Below, in pieces: positions 1-12,115 of a DNA stretch of 64,000 bases. The stretch's first letter is position 1. Every line of letters starts with the position of its first letter. The DNA is from Flaccisagitta enflata (taxonomy: Eukaryota > Chaetognatha > Sagittoidea > Aphragmophora). Position numbers and translations under genes: made by a program. The notes under the pieces were generated by a model. That model ran no database searches. It was given only the letters and a program-made list of their open reading frames with translations, and had not been told where the DNA came from. Location: contig OZ231126.1 in the NCBI GenBank assembly GCA_965153355.1, forward strand, positions 94,798,001-94,862,000, read 5' to 3'.

Positions 1-640
1 TTCAGTTAAGCACATTACGCACTCTCGGCAAGCCCTTTCTTTCAACCGCTGTAACCACTTAACTACTACTTTCTCTGTGCCCGCATTTGAAAAGAAATTG
101 GCACAAAAATACGAGACGCGTGTTTACTTAACGTTTTAGAATTTATTCTGGAGAGAGTGAGCTTAGTCGCGATCGAAGTAGGATTTCTTTTTCGCTTCTA
201 TTGACTCGCTGTGTTTCTATCTTGTCCCTGGTCGCCGTCTCTTTTCTTTTTCTCTTGATATCGCCCTTGTTCAGATGCTACCATTATTTTTGTGCAAAAG
301 AAAGCACTTGCAGGCCACTGGCGCACATCAGTGTACAGTGGCGGCGATATATCGAGCGGCGATATATCGAGAAATAGAGAAAAAGAACGTTACGTGCGTG
401 CGTTTGCAAGCCATTACCGACCAAGCCCCGAGGCCGACAGGAACGGAAGTTGAGGTAAGGTCGGTCTAAGAGGAGAATAGCGCAAGAGTTGGACATGTAA
501 GGTGGGATTGGGTGTATAAGCTGTATACTATGTGACGTCTGGTCGCGAGAAAGTGGGGTGGGGGATAGCCTGGTTAGTGGTTACTTGCCGTTGAAGGACT
601 GAATGGAAATGACTTGGATTGCCCGGGGGCAGAGAAGGTG
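1..640. other. No gene recognised; unique-looking DNA
   Basis: I see no supportable exon here. The only local structure is a 15-bp motif (GCGGCGATATATCGA) present twice in tandem at about 341-371. The short ORFs in this stretch have no recognisable composition or splice context. Confidence 0.5.
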
Positions 641-654
641 CGTGCAGCAGAAGA

Positions 655-985
655 AAGAGAGAGAGAGAGAGAGACAGAGAGACAGAGAGACAGAGAGACA
701 GAGGCACAGCGGGAGAGACACAGAGAGAAACACAGAGAAAGAGAGAGACACAGACACAGGCTAAGAGAGACAGACAGAGTCACATAGACACAGACAGAAA
801 CACAGACAGAAAGACACACAGAGAGCGACACACAGACACACAGAGGGAGCGACACACAGTGGGAGAGAGGAGTGAAAGACGATGAAGAGGAAGAGAGTGA
901 CGTACAGAAAGGGAGACTGGGAGAGAGACACAGAAAGGGAAATAGAGAGAGAGACAGAGGGAGAGAGAGACAGAGGGAGAGAGAG
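655..985. repeat. Purine-rich GA/CAGA microsatellite
   Basis: An imperfect GA, GACA and CACAGA array of about 330 bp. Long ORFs on both strands here (Ser/Leu/Cys-rich or Arg/Glu/Thr-rich) are by-products of the repeat and are not genes. Confidence 0.9.
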
Positions 986-1114
986 TCACCCCAAAACTGG
1001 GAATAACCTAGCAACTGTTGTCTTTCTTGTCAGTAGGTTGCAAGGAAGCCTATCAAATAGGCTTTCATGGATTTTTTAAGCATAACTGACAATCATATAA
1101 AAAGATAGCTAGAT

Positions 1115-2400
1115 TTGGTTCACTTGGTTGTCTTGGCACTTGGATTAATGATTGGGAAAAAAGTCGAAGTCAGTCTTCCACTTTTTTACATATTTGAGAG
1201 AAATAAGGTTTTCATTTTCTTATACGAAAGTTGTGGGTCTCGATCGAGCCATTGAGTACTCCAATGAAATTGATAGAGGAAGTAAATTTGATAATTCTCC
1301 TTCATTTGGCCAAGCAGAATTCTCTACGACAAATATTTTTGGCATTGTGATTTTTAAAAAATTTATTTACGAAAAATTCAAATTGAATTTTTTTTTCATT
1401 TTTTATGATTTTATGTAGGGTCAATAAAGGAGTGTATCTATGTTTGATTAAGCATGCAAATAAAAAAACATATTTATGAGCATAGCCGCTCATCAGTGAG
1501 GGTGTTTTGAGTCTTTTAGCTCATTTAGCTTTTTTTCGTTAATTTAAAAGCAACAACTCAAAAATGATCTGATTTATTTCTTAGTATGGAAATACAAGAA
1601 AACATGTCAGCAAGCATAGCTGGTCTTCTGTATGAGTGATTTTAAGTATTTTAGCTCATTTAGCTCAGCCCTATTTTTCTCCGATTATATCTAACTTATG
1701 AAAACAATTTCAATGATTTTTTTTAAGTTACAAACTACGCAACTACACACTGCTTCTATCCATCCATTGATCAGTAGATCTGTCTGTCAAATTGTTTTTT
1801 TTTAATTTATGATTTTATGCAGGATCAATAAAAAAGTATCTTTACTTGTTTGGGCATGCAAATAAAAAAAACATGTTTATAAGCATAGCTGCTCATCTGT
1901 GAAGGTGTTTTTTAGTATTCTAGCTCATCTAGCTTATTTAGCTCAAGTCTTTTTTTTCTTATTTTAAATTGATAAATAAGGAACTGATTTGATTCATTTT
2001 TAAGCATGCAAATACAAGAAAGCGTGTAAGTGAGCATAGTTGCTCATCTGTGCGGGTGTTTTTGAGTATTCTAACTTAGCTCAATCTTTTTTTTCTGATT
2101 TGAAATGGGATAAACAAATGTTTTGATATAAGCATGCAAATACAAGAAAGCGTGTCAGTGAGCCTAGCTAATCACCTGGAGGAGTGATTTTGAGTATTTT
2201 AGCTCATCTAGCTCATTTGGATGTCCTATTTTTCGCTGATTTTCAGTGCAATTCATACATACAATTGCTCTTGATCTAACAAATAAAAAAATTGCAGTGA
2301 CTGAGGACAAAAACTTAGTGAAAAATGACCAACGCTTACGACTTTTTTCCTCACGGCGACAGCCGCCATTACTGGTATTTCGACTTTGTAGAACAAATAG
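1115..2400 (+). repeat. Dispersed repeat R1, copy 1
   Basis: This copy runs from an AAAAAAGTCGAAGTCAGTC end to a TCCTCACGGCGACAGCCGCCATTA end. Inside are three or four degenerate subrepeats of about 200 bp, each containing AAGCATGCAAATA, GAGCATAGCTGCTCATCTG and TTTAGCTCATTTAGCTC. Reverse-oriented copies lie at 17.9-18.76 and 19.73-20.6 kb. A peptide containing KKSKSVF and STTNIF is shared between this copy (1152-1418, plus) and the copy at 20.4-20.6 kb (minus). That could be a decayed coding remnant or simply shared DNA. I see no transposase motif. Confidence 0.7.
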
Positions 2401-2504
2401 TAACTAACATATATTGCGTGTGAACGAGTAGAGAATTGCCTAGAATTCTCTCTCTCTCTCTCTCTCTGAAAAAGACAAGCCTAGATGCGTCATCTGCGTG
2501 ATAT

Positions 2505-2590
2505 CAGAAGAGGCGTAACGGACGGACGGACGGACGGACCGACAGACAAGACCCTCTTATAGAGATGCGATGACGCTTCTAAAAGTAGTT
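2505..2590 (-). mobile_element. Family A2 fragment
   Basis: A GGAC array is followed by AGAGATGCGATGACGC and TCTAAAA. This matches the hairpin end of the A2 elements read on the minus strand. Only this end is recognisable. Confidence 0.45.
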
Positions 2591-2687
2591 CGTTCCGGAT
2601 TTAGTTTGAACGCTCATATACACGGTGATAGATTTTTCAGTTGCAGTATGGCTAAAAGCATATTTTAATTCACGGGAGTAACCATGG

Positions 2688-3007
2688 TTTTTAGATGCGT
2701 CCTCGCATCTCTATAATAGGCTGTGTCCGTTGATTGGTTGGTTGGTCGGTCGGCTGGTCGGTCGGTGATGCATTTATTAGAAACATCAAAATCAAGCATT
2801 TTTTCATTAGAAAAGTGGTTCTAACCCATTAAAAGAAGCATATATCAAGTAATTCATTCAATCATTTATTCATTCACAAATGACATTAGTAAAAAACATT
2901 CATTCATAAAAAAACATTCATTCATAAAAAAACATTCATAAAAAAACATTTATTCATAAAAGACGTTCAATCAAAGAGGACGCATCGTTGGCCTACTTGG
3001 CCTTGTT
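2688..3007 (+). mobile_element. Family A2 element, copy 1 (hairpin / GGTCGG array / GGCCTTG end)
   Basis: The element opens with TTTTTAG and the hairpin GATGCGTCCTCGCATC. A short GGTTGGTCGG array follows, then an AT-rich region of ATTCATAAAA repeats. It ends GAGGACGCATCGTTGGCCTACTTGGCCTTGTT. Near-identical architecture is seen at 3795 and 37020. The terminal hairpin, the internal short tandem array and the TT flanks resemble non-autonomous Helentron-like elements. No coding capacity is present. Confidence 0.6.
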
Positions 3008-3242
3008 GTTTGAAACTTCAAATCTTTTACCTAGTAGGCCAGTATGCTTGATGGAAGTGCTGAGCTGCGCGATCAAGAAAAAGCTTGACGAAAGGAGATA
3101 AGGGAATGCCAGCGGGAGTCTGCGATGAAAGGCGAACCAGCCAAAGTGAACTTTGGTATTCGCAATGTGGTCTATTTTCTGTCTATCGCTGTCCTAAAAG
3201 GTGCGATGCTATTCAAAGTTTGGCTCCGTCGAAATGGCAATT

Positions 3243-3244
<2 letters not shown>

Positions 3245-3292
<48 letters not shown>

Positions 3293-3295
3293 TAC
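3245..3295. repeat. (CT)n microsatellite
   Basis: A pure CT run followed by CA. The flanking ORFs in 3085-3470 take their length from this run and are not supported as genes. Confidence 0.9.
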
Positions 3296-3559
3296 ACACA
3301 CAGAGTGACACAGAGGCTGAGATTCGAGAATGCCGGAAGTTAATCACACCCAGAAATAACCCAGCCGGAAGGATCCTCAAATACACACGCATCTCGTGAG
3401 AGGTATTGGATGAAATTTTAAGGTATTGAATGATATTATAAAGATAGCCTGATTCCACAATGATCACTCGCCCTTAACTTACTTTTGGTAAACAAATTGG
3501 TACAGTTTTCGAATTCAATGATGTTTTTTGTTTTACGGACTTTCTAAGCGGGTTTTTTA

Positions 3560-3615
3560 TTTAGGGTTAGGGGTAGGGTTAAGGTTAAGGTTGGGGTCGG
3601 GGGTGGTTTTAGGGT
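3560..3615 (+). repeat. Degenerate interstitial telomere-like TTAGGG tract
   Basis: Repeated TAGGGTTAGGG, GGTTAAGG and TTTTAGGGTTAGGGCTAG variants occur over about 55 bp. The motif matches the metazoan-type telomere repeat TTAGGG. It is short and degenerate, so it is an internal relic and not a telomere. Confidence 0.6.
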
Positions 3616-3674
3616 TAGGGCTAGATGAGGGCTGGGTTTTTTACATTTTAACCCGAATCTACCTAAATTAAAGC

Positions 3675-4740
3675 TTCGCCCAAGCGCTGGGTTGTCACGC
3701 TAATTTTAGCCACTTGAAAAAAGCCGGATTAAACCGGCTGGACTAGATTGGCTTTTTTCAAACGATTTTTGAAAAAAGCCGGCTAAAATTGGCTTTTTAA
3801 GTGCGTCCTCGCACTTCTATAAGAGGTCATGTCCGTCGGTCGGTTGGTCGGTCGGTCGGTTGGTCGGTCACGCAAACGTTTGAAGTGCGCAAAACGGCTG
3901 ATTCTGGCGTATTTCTTCATTCCCATCACCTTTCATGCCTCGCCACATTCATTGTCATTCATTCATTCATTCATTCATCAAAAACGTTCATTCATTAAAA
4001 ACGTTCATTCACAAAATCTTAATCAAGCGAGGCGCACTTATTGGCCTCCACTTGGCCTTGTATCAGAATATTTTTTGTAAAATCACCGAATATCCCAAAT
4101 TTCCCAAAAACCAGGTTTTTTTTCAACGAATTTTTTTTTGTCCTGACTTCAGAGCAGCTGTTGTTTTCCTCTCAAAATCATACACCTCTTTTTTTGTATT
4201 CCTCTCAAAATCATACACCTCTTTTCTCTCTTTAGTTATCCGTGTTGTTAGTGGCAGGGGAAAATTCCAAATTTTTTTTTCAAAAATGCGCCTTATTGGT
4301 ATATCATTAAATTCATCATATTTTATTAATTTAATCGTGAATTGAACCACAAATCACAATCTCTGATCATTTCTCTGAATATTTCCCTGATCATATCCCT
4401 GATCCCTGATCATTTCTCCTACTCTTCATCATACTCATAGGATGAAACGGTGACTTAGATTGATCAGGTGAGAAACATCAAAAGGTGACTGCAGCTCCAA
4501 CTGTTATTGATTCCATTGCTAACAAGGTCAAGTGTAGCTTTTTTTCTCATCTAGCACTATATATCAACATTATTTTAGCATATTTATACTGATTGCTACT
4601 ACTTCCATAGCGCATTTTTGAAAAAATCTGGCGTTTGAAAAAACACAGGATTTTAGCCGGTTTAATCCATTTTAGCCGGCTAAAACTGGTTTTTTTCAAA
4701 AAAGTGGCTTTTTTGACAACCCAGCCCAAGCGGGAAAACC
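3675..4740. mobile_element. Foldback/TIR element with nested A2 element
   Basis: The left end (GCCCAAGCGCTGGGTTGTCA, AAAAAAGCCGGATTAAACCGG) recurs inverted at the right end (CCGGTTTAATCC, AAAAAAGTGGCTTTTTTGACAACCCAGCCCAAGCG), at about 4613-4735. An A2 element (3795-4061) lies inside. No transposase ORF is visible. Confidence 0.55.
3795..4061 (+). mobile_element. Family A2 element, copy 2
   Basis: The hairpin AAGTGCGTCCTCGCACTT is followed by CTATAAGAGG, a GGTCGGTCGGTTGG array and CATTCATTCATT repeats. The end is AAGCGAGGCGCACTTATTGGCC..CTTGGCCTTG. Its nearest relative is the copy at 37020-37383, which has the same core and ending. Confidence 0.65.
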
Positions 4741-5179
4741 CGAAAGAAACATAAGATCTGTATCGTCTTTGATATTTTTTCCAACAAATTTGGTGCATAT
4801 TAGGTTTTGTCCAGCAGATGGAACTAGGTCCGTGTCAGGCAGCTTACCGAACCCATAGTGGTCCTGCTGTATCAGATGATAATTTACGCAGTTTTGAACT
4901 AAAGCTTGAATTCAAGCTGAGGATAAGGTTTTCTATCGCTCTATAATGCAATGGTGATTGATGGTTGAAGAAAAAATGACCGTTACTTCTCGCCGGTCAC
5001 CCGTGCGTTGCTATATCAACATTCATTTGCGTGTGACGAGACCATCTAACAGCGGTGATTCTCCTACTCTTTCTCTCGTGAATCAAATGTTTTTATGTCC
5101 GTTCGGGATGATCACGAAAATGGTCGCAAAATCGGTCCTGAATATTATAATATCGTTGATCTCATCTTCTCTCTCTCTC

Positions 5180-5390
5180 TCTCATTGTGAAGAATGTCGG
5201 GGATCACGAAATCGCGCCGACGACGTCCCACGGTGAAGGGAATGTCATCCTTAAGGCCGGTCATGGATTCGCGAACGGCTCAGTGGGTGATTCGGGAGAG
5301 AGAGACACACAGAGATCGAACCAGGCGTGTTAGGACTGAAGCGTTAAAAAAAAGAGAGAGCGGGCATGCAGAGCCCCGTCCTTGCTGATC
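5180..5390 (+). CDS. Possible unrecognised exon
   Basis: A CT tract followed by GTGAAG could act as a splice acceptor just before an ORF starting with Met at 5194 (MSGITKSRRRRP...). The first 40 or so residues are Arg/Ser-rich and locally GC-richer than the flanks. No downstream exon could be linked, and the tail runs into a GAGA tract. It may be chance. Confidence 0.15.
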
Positions 5391-5533
5391 TGTCGCTCTT
5401 CATTCGAAGTCGTTACTCGCGACTCGAATGAGTAATATTAGTTATTCACACGCATGTGTACAAATACCGTCCTGACTCCCGAGTGACATGCGAATGACGT
5501 GATTTCTGTAGCCTTGGCGTCATACTGAATTTA

Positions 5534-5690
5534 TTTTTAGTTGCGGACACGCAACTCTATAAGAGGCATTGTCCGTCCGTTGGTCCGTTGGTCCGTTGGT
5601 CCGTCCGGGGTCGAGTTGGAAAGTGTGAAAACTTGTATTTCCGCCCCTGCCCACCTGTCCGCAACTGATGGTCGTGTATCCAGCCTTGTT
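5534..5690 (+). mobile_element. Family A element a
   Basis: The element opens TTTTTAG, then hairpin TTGCGGACACGCAA, TATAAGAGGC, and a (GTCCGTTG)n array. A core GAGTTGGAAAGTGTGAAAAC..CCGCCCCTGCCCACC follows, and it ends GTGTATCCAGCCTTGTT. The same order recurs in at least fourteen places in the window in both orientations. It has no coding capacity. Confidence 0.7.
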
Positions 5691-6234
5691 TTTCAACTAC
5701 TGGAAAAGGAAGGCAAGAAGTCTTCCGATAGTAGTTACTTTTGAGTTTCTTCGTCCTCTTAGAATCTTAGCTAGTATGTATTTTGAAGTCACCAGTTGTT
5801 TCTTTCTTGGCCGGATAGGCGGATACATGGGTACCCAAGTCGCGTGCAGGTGGGCGGGGACAGTGATAGTTGGCCTACCATTCATATGGGCTAAGCAGAA
5901 AAAGTGAGTTACCGACCGACCAACCGAAAGAGCGGGTTATTGAGTCGCGTGCTTGAAAATTCCAAGAATGGTTACACTATCGGACAGACAATACGTCCTC
6001 TATAGACTAGAGTGCGCCAATCGTCAAAGGTTATATGACGATGAAAGACTGAAAACACAAATTTGGTGATGTGATTGACTGAAAACGGAAAATGAGAGGT
6101 ATATATTTGTTCAACCTGTTGATGAGTGAAAGAATCGGCTGTCGTCCCAAAGGTGATTTTTGAATGACATGATCATGTCCGTTGCACTGTACACGCGACT
6201 AGATAACCCGCTATCTGTCGGTCCGGCGGTAACA

Positions 6235-7080
6235 CTACTTTTTGGCGTTTTTTTTTGGCAGCGGCCCGATGACTTTTACACATATGGTGAAGTTTTTCCT
6301 CCTTCTTAACCCCCCCCCCAGCCTCCAGGCCCATATCTCAGCCTTGAGGCCCATATCCCAGCCTCGAGGCCCAAATCCCAGTCTTGAGGCCCAAATCCCA
6401 ACCTCATGGCCCAAATCCCAATCCCAAAGCCCAAATTCTTGCCTCAAGGGATTTGGGCCTGGAGGCTGGGGGAGGGGGGTGCGGAGGAGGAGGAAATGGA
6501 GGAGGAAATTCCCCACATATATGAAAGTATAGGTCATCGACCCCTTTGGAGCCGCTGCCCTGCTCCCCCCCCCCACTTGAACCAAAACCTACACTTTTTA
6601 TTTTTTATAAGAACATCATTTTTTTACTGAAGGCTTCATGTTGTTATTTTTGAAGTGAAATTAAGCCTTCAATAATTTTAAAGTGTTCTTAATTCTAAAT
6701 ATCAAATAAATTTTGGTAAACCTTTCAATTTACTATTGATAAAAAGAAATAAAGATATATTTTTTAATGATTGCTAAAAAAGATACTGAATTATGAAGTC
6801 AACTGATATTCTTATGGTATCTATATTAGAAGTAATAGAATATTATTGTAAATCTACTAATTTCAAGTATTTTATCAATACTTCATAAGTTTTATTGTTA
6901 GCAAAAAATTTTTTTGTGAAATTTGAAGCCTTCTTAAGATATTTTTAATTTTGGGGTAATTTGAAGCCTTGATGTTCTTATAAACTAGGTTCTTATAAAA
7001 AATAAAAAGTGTACTTAAGCAGGGCGAGGCTATCGCTGACCATCTAACCCATTTGCGACTATTGAATATAGTAACTGCTC
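6235..7080. mobile_element. Family D foldback element with 21-bp array, interrupted by a family B MITE
   Basis: GGCAGCGGCCCGATGAC at 6257 is mirrored by GTCATCGACCCC..GGAGCCGCTGCCCTGCT near 6535-6564. Between them lies a minisatellite of about 21 bp (CAGCCTCGAGGCCCAAATCC). The AGCAGGGCGAGGCTATCGCTGACCAT end is displaced to about 7018 by a family B insertion. The arm-1-specific element at 50611-51238 has the same ends and the same 21-bp unit, which defines the family. Confidence 0.6.
6590..7013. mobile_element. Family B MITE, copy 1 (TIR ACACTTTTT..TTATAAGAAC)
   Basis: The element opens TACACTTTTTATTTTTTATAAGAACATC and closes with the inverted GGTTCTTATAAAAAATAAAAAGTGTA. The interior is AT-rich and repeats GAAGCCTTC and GTTCTTA. 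Other copies lie at 22.6-23.1 and 32.6-33.45 kb. No ORF of note. Confidence 0.65.
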
Positions 7081-7135
7081 CTCCCAAATGCTTGGTTAGC
7101 CTTTACTACTGTCCAATATATAACCATTTCAGAGA

Positions 7136-7745
7136 GGGTACAGTACAATGGGAGCAATGACGACCTATACTGGAGGATAGATTTTAGATATTTTAATTTT
7201 GTTTGCATTTTAAAATATTTGAGATCTAGGCTAATTAAAGGGTAATCTATTGAGTGAATGCATTTGCCTCTCTTACACTTCAACTTGTGACTTGACATCA
7301 AGACTTCATTTTTCAATGTTTTAACCTATTTCATTAGATTGGGCAAAAAATTTTGAATAATTTTAAAAATTAAATCAGCTCAATCGGATTATTTTTACAC
7401 GTTTTACGACTATCTTTAATAAACAAAAATTATGCAAATTAATTATTAGGCAAAACTTAAAAGGACTATAAAACCTGTAAAAATAGACCGATTAAGCTGA
7501 TTTTTTTCTCAAAAACTATTTAAAATTTTCAATTTAATCCATAAACATAAGTTCAAATTTTGAAAAATGAAGTTTTGATGAAGTAAAGTCGCAAGTTGAA
7601 ATTTGAGAGACGCAAACATTTTCATTCAATAAAGCAACTTTTAATTAATCTAGATCTGAAATATTTTAAGGTACAAATAAAATTAAGATACCTAAAATCT
7701 ATCCTCCAGTCTAGGTCGTCATTGCTCCCATTGTACTGTATAAAG
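7136..7745. mobile_element. 610-bp palindromic (foldback) element
   Basis: TACAGTACAATGGGAGCAATGACGACCT at the left is repeated inverted at the right (AGGTCGTCATTGCTCCCATTGTACTGTA). Homology continues inward through CTATCCTCCAG, AATATTT..AGATCTA, GAAGTCAAG-like segments and a CGATT/AATCGG segment close to the centre near 7440. This is a long-hairpin MITE without coding capacity. Confidence 0.7.
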
Positions 7746-8187
7746 AAATGAAAAGATCTATCAGGCCAAAAGGTTAGGAAAAATATTTTCCCATCAAGAT
7801 AGTAAGACCAAAATAGAGGTTCCAAATAAAAGCAGGTCTATGAAGTTGCAATAAAACATTTTAATGGAAAAAGTCGAATTACGTAATTCGAATTACGTAA
7901 TTCAAAGTTTTTTATTTTTGGTTTGAGGCTATTTTTGAAAGTTGGGTATTTTTTAGGCTGGGAGTAAATATTTTTTGGTATTTATAGTTAAGAAAGAGCT
8001 TAATTTTCTCTTTCAAATGGCGCCAACCAGAAGTCTCTGCAATCATTGGTTTTGGCGATATGAATTTTTGAACCTTTTTTTTTATCACATTTTAGCAAAA
8101 ATCGATATTTTTCATTGGTCCTAATTTTTGGCCTTTTGTAACAATTGACTGATTTTTATGACGCTATCTTTGATATTCTATTTTGTT

Positions 8188-8228
8188 AGAGAGAGAGAGA
8201 GAGAGGGAGAGAGGGAGAGAGGGAGAGC

Positions 8229-8292
<64 letters not shown>
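8188..8292. repeat. (GA)n(CA)n compound microsatellite
   Basis: A GA/GGGAGA tract runs directly into a CA run. The short GACTTTTTTCCGGTCGGCGAGAGCCGCC segment at 8408-8440 resembles one end of repeat R1. Confidence 0.85.
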
Positions 8293-8294
<2 letters not shown>

Positions 8295-9112
8295 CAAAGA
8301 CCAAGAGGAAAAAGAGAGAGAGTGAATAACGTAAACAGACAAGCAGTCAATCAAACATCATGAGATACACACAAAGAAGAACATGCACAGAAAAAAAAGA
8401 ATCCTATTATGACTTTTTTCCGGTCGGCGAGAGCCGCCTTTATTGGTAATCATACCTAAGATATCTTAACTGTAAGACAGTGTTAAGACAGTTTTGATTT
8501 CAAAATGCTGTTTCGGTTGCACAATGCCTAGAGAATTTTAAATAAGCAGAAGTCAACGTACCTTTGCAACAAGTATGGTGATGATATTTCCTAGAAATCG
8601 CTTAGTCTTTGTTCGGCGATGACGATGAGATTTATCGATGAATGTAATTCCGATTGATGGATAGAGAAAGATCACAGAAGACGTATAAAATGCGTGTTGC
8701 AGAAGGCACGTTTAAGAAAAGAAAATAAGTAAAGTGTTTACGACGATATTCGATTGATCAAAGATCTCCTTCTCAGTTTCGTTCTCTCGAGTTTGTATTT
8801 TTATGCTCGCGAAAATCCCTTTCGAGGCAAAGTTTTGAATCAGTAACTGCTGCTCTTGCTCGTGATGACAGTTTCCTTCTCCCTCTTCCTCTCTCTCGAT
8901 TTGGCGGAGCTTTACTTCGCGGGGAACGCTTTTAGGCAACGCGGTGGGAGAAAAACGAGAGAATTAAAGCTCGAGCTCGCTCTTTCTCTCTCGCTCTGAA
9001 AAATGCTCGTGACACACCAGGAGGATTAGAAAATTGCCTCTATCCTCTTTTTCCCTTTTCGGGCTTTTCTCTCTCAATCGTCTCTGGATTCGATACAAGT
9101 TCTAGCCAACAG

Positions 9113-9216
<104 letters not shown>

Positions 9217-9513
9217 TCAAACAATCGAATCTAAGATGAACGCGCAAAGAAGGCGAATGAAGGAACCAGGCACGGTGAAGTGGAGCTCTTCCTTTCGAGG
9301 GCAAGTGTTAACGGCAAAGTTGAGACCGCAATCCCACTATTTCTCTTCTATTTGTGTTTCTGTCTTTCTAGCTTTTTTTCCTTTTCGCGTAAGAAAGAGA
9401 GAGAGAGAGATCTTTCGAAGGTGCTGCTCGCTGATCGCGGGACGATGGCGACGACTTAGCAGGCAAGAGAGAGAAAGATCGAAAGATGGCGATTTGAAGG
9501 ACACGCACGGATC

Positions 9514-9519
<6 letters not shown>

Positions 9520-9593
<74 letters not shown>
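9520..9593. repeat. (GA)n microsatellite
   Basis: Pure GA run just downstream (in minus-strand sense) of the possible coding region at 9619-10094. Confidence 0.95.
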
Positions 9594-9596
<3 letters not shown>

Positions 9597-9618
9597 CCTG
9601 GGTTGCCTGGTTTTTGGA

Positions 9619-10094
9619 TTAGCATCTAAGGCGTCTGACGCCTAAGTGCGGTCCCTCGTGGATTTCTTTTTGCACGAGAAATTCTTCGTTTTCGTCTTCT
9701 GAGGCATTTGGGGAGCCTTCAAGGTTTAGATATGTTGGCTCATACATTGGTGATATATGTTGGGATACATTGCATGCGATAAGACAGGTATATGCTCGTC
9801 GAACATTTAGACAGGATTGATCATGCGATAACTGAACGTGTGAGCCATCAAGGCTGGATACATGGCCATTAAGTTGCAGCCGATTAACCGTCATCCGAAA
9901 AACCGACATGATTTCCTTCGGACGGACACAGTCCGGAGAGCCGCGCAGGAAGCGTCTTGATTGAAGTATTGCCGATCGACCAACTGACCGGCGGAGACAA
10001 TTATCAAGTTCGTCTGATTGATAATTTCAGTGACTGCTGCATCGGAAGCAGTAGTGTGGGATGCCAGCGTTTGGAAATGGGAAATGGAATCCAT
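9619..10094 (-). CDS. Possible unrecognised minus-strand coding region, two overlapping frames
   Basis: Two minus-strand ORFs abut: 9891-10094 (67 codons, Met start) and 9619-9909 (96 codons, next frame). Both have mixed, protein-like composition unlike the surrounding repeats, and the second ends in an acidic stretch (ASEDENEEF). A single +1/-1 shift near 9895-9905, or an unrecognised intron, would join them. I recognise no domain, and the region could be chance or a decayed gene. Confidence 0.2.
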
Positions 10095-10754
10095 GGGTAA
10101 ACAAAGCGTTAGTGTGAAATGGTCAGCAGTTACCTAATTTTGTTTTGTATCATTGATATTGTTAGTGATAATGATGTAGTGGCTTAAAACGGGCAGATGC
10201 ATAATTCAACATACTATTTCAGAGCTCATGATAACTTGCTTCATGAAACGGCCATTTCAGGGCTTAGCCGATCTAAGGCTTTTTTGAAGAGTGTGGCTGT
10301 TTCAAGCTCCAGATAGCTATTTCGGAATTAATAGTGGTTATATTAGAACTTGAAAAAAATAGTTTTTTTCAGGGCTCAGAAGGGCTAACATCGGGGCCAC
10401 TGCTCAAAAAGAAAGATTAAAAGTCTAGGGATCAAAGGAAATATTCGACCTGGCTATTCATCAGGCTGTCTGTCAATCCCTTTAACCACCAGTCCGTTCT
10501 TTCAGCCAGTCTGTCTTGTCCGTAAGTCTGTCTTGTTCACCAGTCTGTTTTGTCCCCAGTTTGTTTTGTCTGCCAGTCTCACATTAATTTCAATGTATTT
10601 TTTTTCAATGTATGTTGATCGAAGATATACAACTCAGATCCACGAATTCATTGCTAAAGAGTACCCAACGTTTTACGCAATCAGTGAATAGGTGGGTGCA
10701 ACCCTTTATTTGGTTAATTCCACTTATCTCTGTCTCCAGACGGGTGGTCTATGT

Positions 10755-11012
10755 AATCGACTTAGGGGTGGGAGGGGTGGACGGGTGTCCAAAATCAGAC
10801 GGGTGGAATTGAACTTGGTTGGGTGGACACGGGTGGACAAATTCAGGTAGGGGTGGATGGGTGGCTACAGGGGTGGTAGGGTGGACAGTTGTCTGAAGGG
10901 GAGGACAGGTGGACACAGGGGTGGATGGGTGTATGGGTGGACGGGTGGACGGGTGGATAAGAACGGGTGGACGGGTGGACGGGTGGACGGGTGGATAAGA
11001 ACGGGTGGATCG
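10755..11012 (+). repeat. GGGTGGACG-type 9-bp minisatellite
   Basis: Degenerate GGGTGGACG / GGGTGGATAAGAAC units over about 250 bp, most regular at 10,940-11,005. The Pro/His/Thr ORF on the minus strand is a by-product. Confidence 0.85.
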
Positions 11013-11124
11013 CGCAGCTAATCTCAACGAAGATGCTCCTTTGTTTCTGTTTTTGTCATGTCGTTTCTCTTTCAGACAGGTACTGCCACCTTCAGGATTT
11101 GGAATACGTTGAGAAGTCAGGAAA

Positions 11125-11424
11125 GAAGGGAGACAATAGGCTGAGTCTGAAACATTAGGGGTATTTTGAGCATTTTCAAAGCTGTGTCACAGTTGTAAAA
11201 ATGCAACCATGTTGATGATTTTTGGTGTGCAACCTCCTTGAACATTGTACTTTGACTAAAAAAAGGAATTTTGGGCTGAACTGCCTACAAAAAGACCAAT
11301 TTACCCCTTTTACCTAGCACTACCTTGTCAAATTTGGATTTTCGAAGCTTGACAACCCAACATCTATCATCAATATATCCAAAAAATGAATTTTCCCAAG
11401 GTATCCTGAACTTGGGTTATGCTT
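11125..11424 (+). repeat. 300-bp direct duplication, left copy
   Basis: The segment from GAAGGGAGACAATAGGCTGAG to CTGAACTTGGGTTATGCTT recurs at 12116-12421 with only scattered substitutions and small indels. About 690 bp of unrelated sequence separates the copies. No coding frame is conserved between them. Confidence 0.85.
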
Positions 11425-12115
11425 ATTAGATGTTACTCAAGGGATTTGGGCTAAAAAAATCCAAATCCACCAGTTTGTTTTTTTCTGATATTGCCCACAA
11501 GCCAACTCAACTACTTTTTGAGCAAATTTGCATAAATATCGTATATTACTTCCAATTGAGTTTTTTGCAGTCAAATTTTATAATCTAAGTCCAAAAACTA
11601 TTTCAATCCACTCATCCGCACTTCAGCTTAGGAGCCGACTCAAAAATTGCTACCCTACTCAACCTCTAGGCTCAGAACAAGATCTTATGTTTGCCTAGTT
11701 CTAACTTATCAGCGTGAGCGGTCGCGAGGGGCGTTGTCTCCTGTCTTATTAAGAGGGGGTCATTATACATATTTTGAAAAACTGATCTGAAACCATCAGA
11801 AACTGAGAAAAAGAGAACTTAGAATGCTGAAAAACAAGATTGGGGCCATTTGCTAGACCTACTAGGCCCAAAACAGGTTAAAAATGGCTTGAAAAACACC
11901 TATTTTGCTCTAATTTTGAGAATGTCAAAATTGAGGAGAATTTAAGCCTTATTTGGTGGATTTTTCTCAAATTTTGGGTTCTATGAATGGTTTTAAAGGT
12001 ATTTTTAACTTGTTTACATGTTAGCATACTTACCTAGTCCTATTTTATCCTTTCATTGGTTGGTTAATACCCGGGTTATTGGTTGCTACTAATTGATGCG
12101 GTTACAATCGATTAT

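Noticed and set aside
1152-1418. Small ORF within repeat R1 shared with 20.4-20.6 kb
   Set aside because: The similarity is explained by the DNA repeat; frames are broken in other copies and no domain is recognisable.
8712-8939. Minus-strand 75-codon ORF beginning MPKSVPREVKLRQ
   Set aside because: Composition is plausible for a small exon, but no splice partner, neighbour or recognisable motif supports it.
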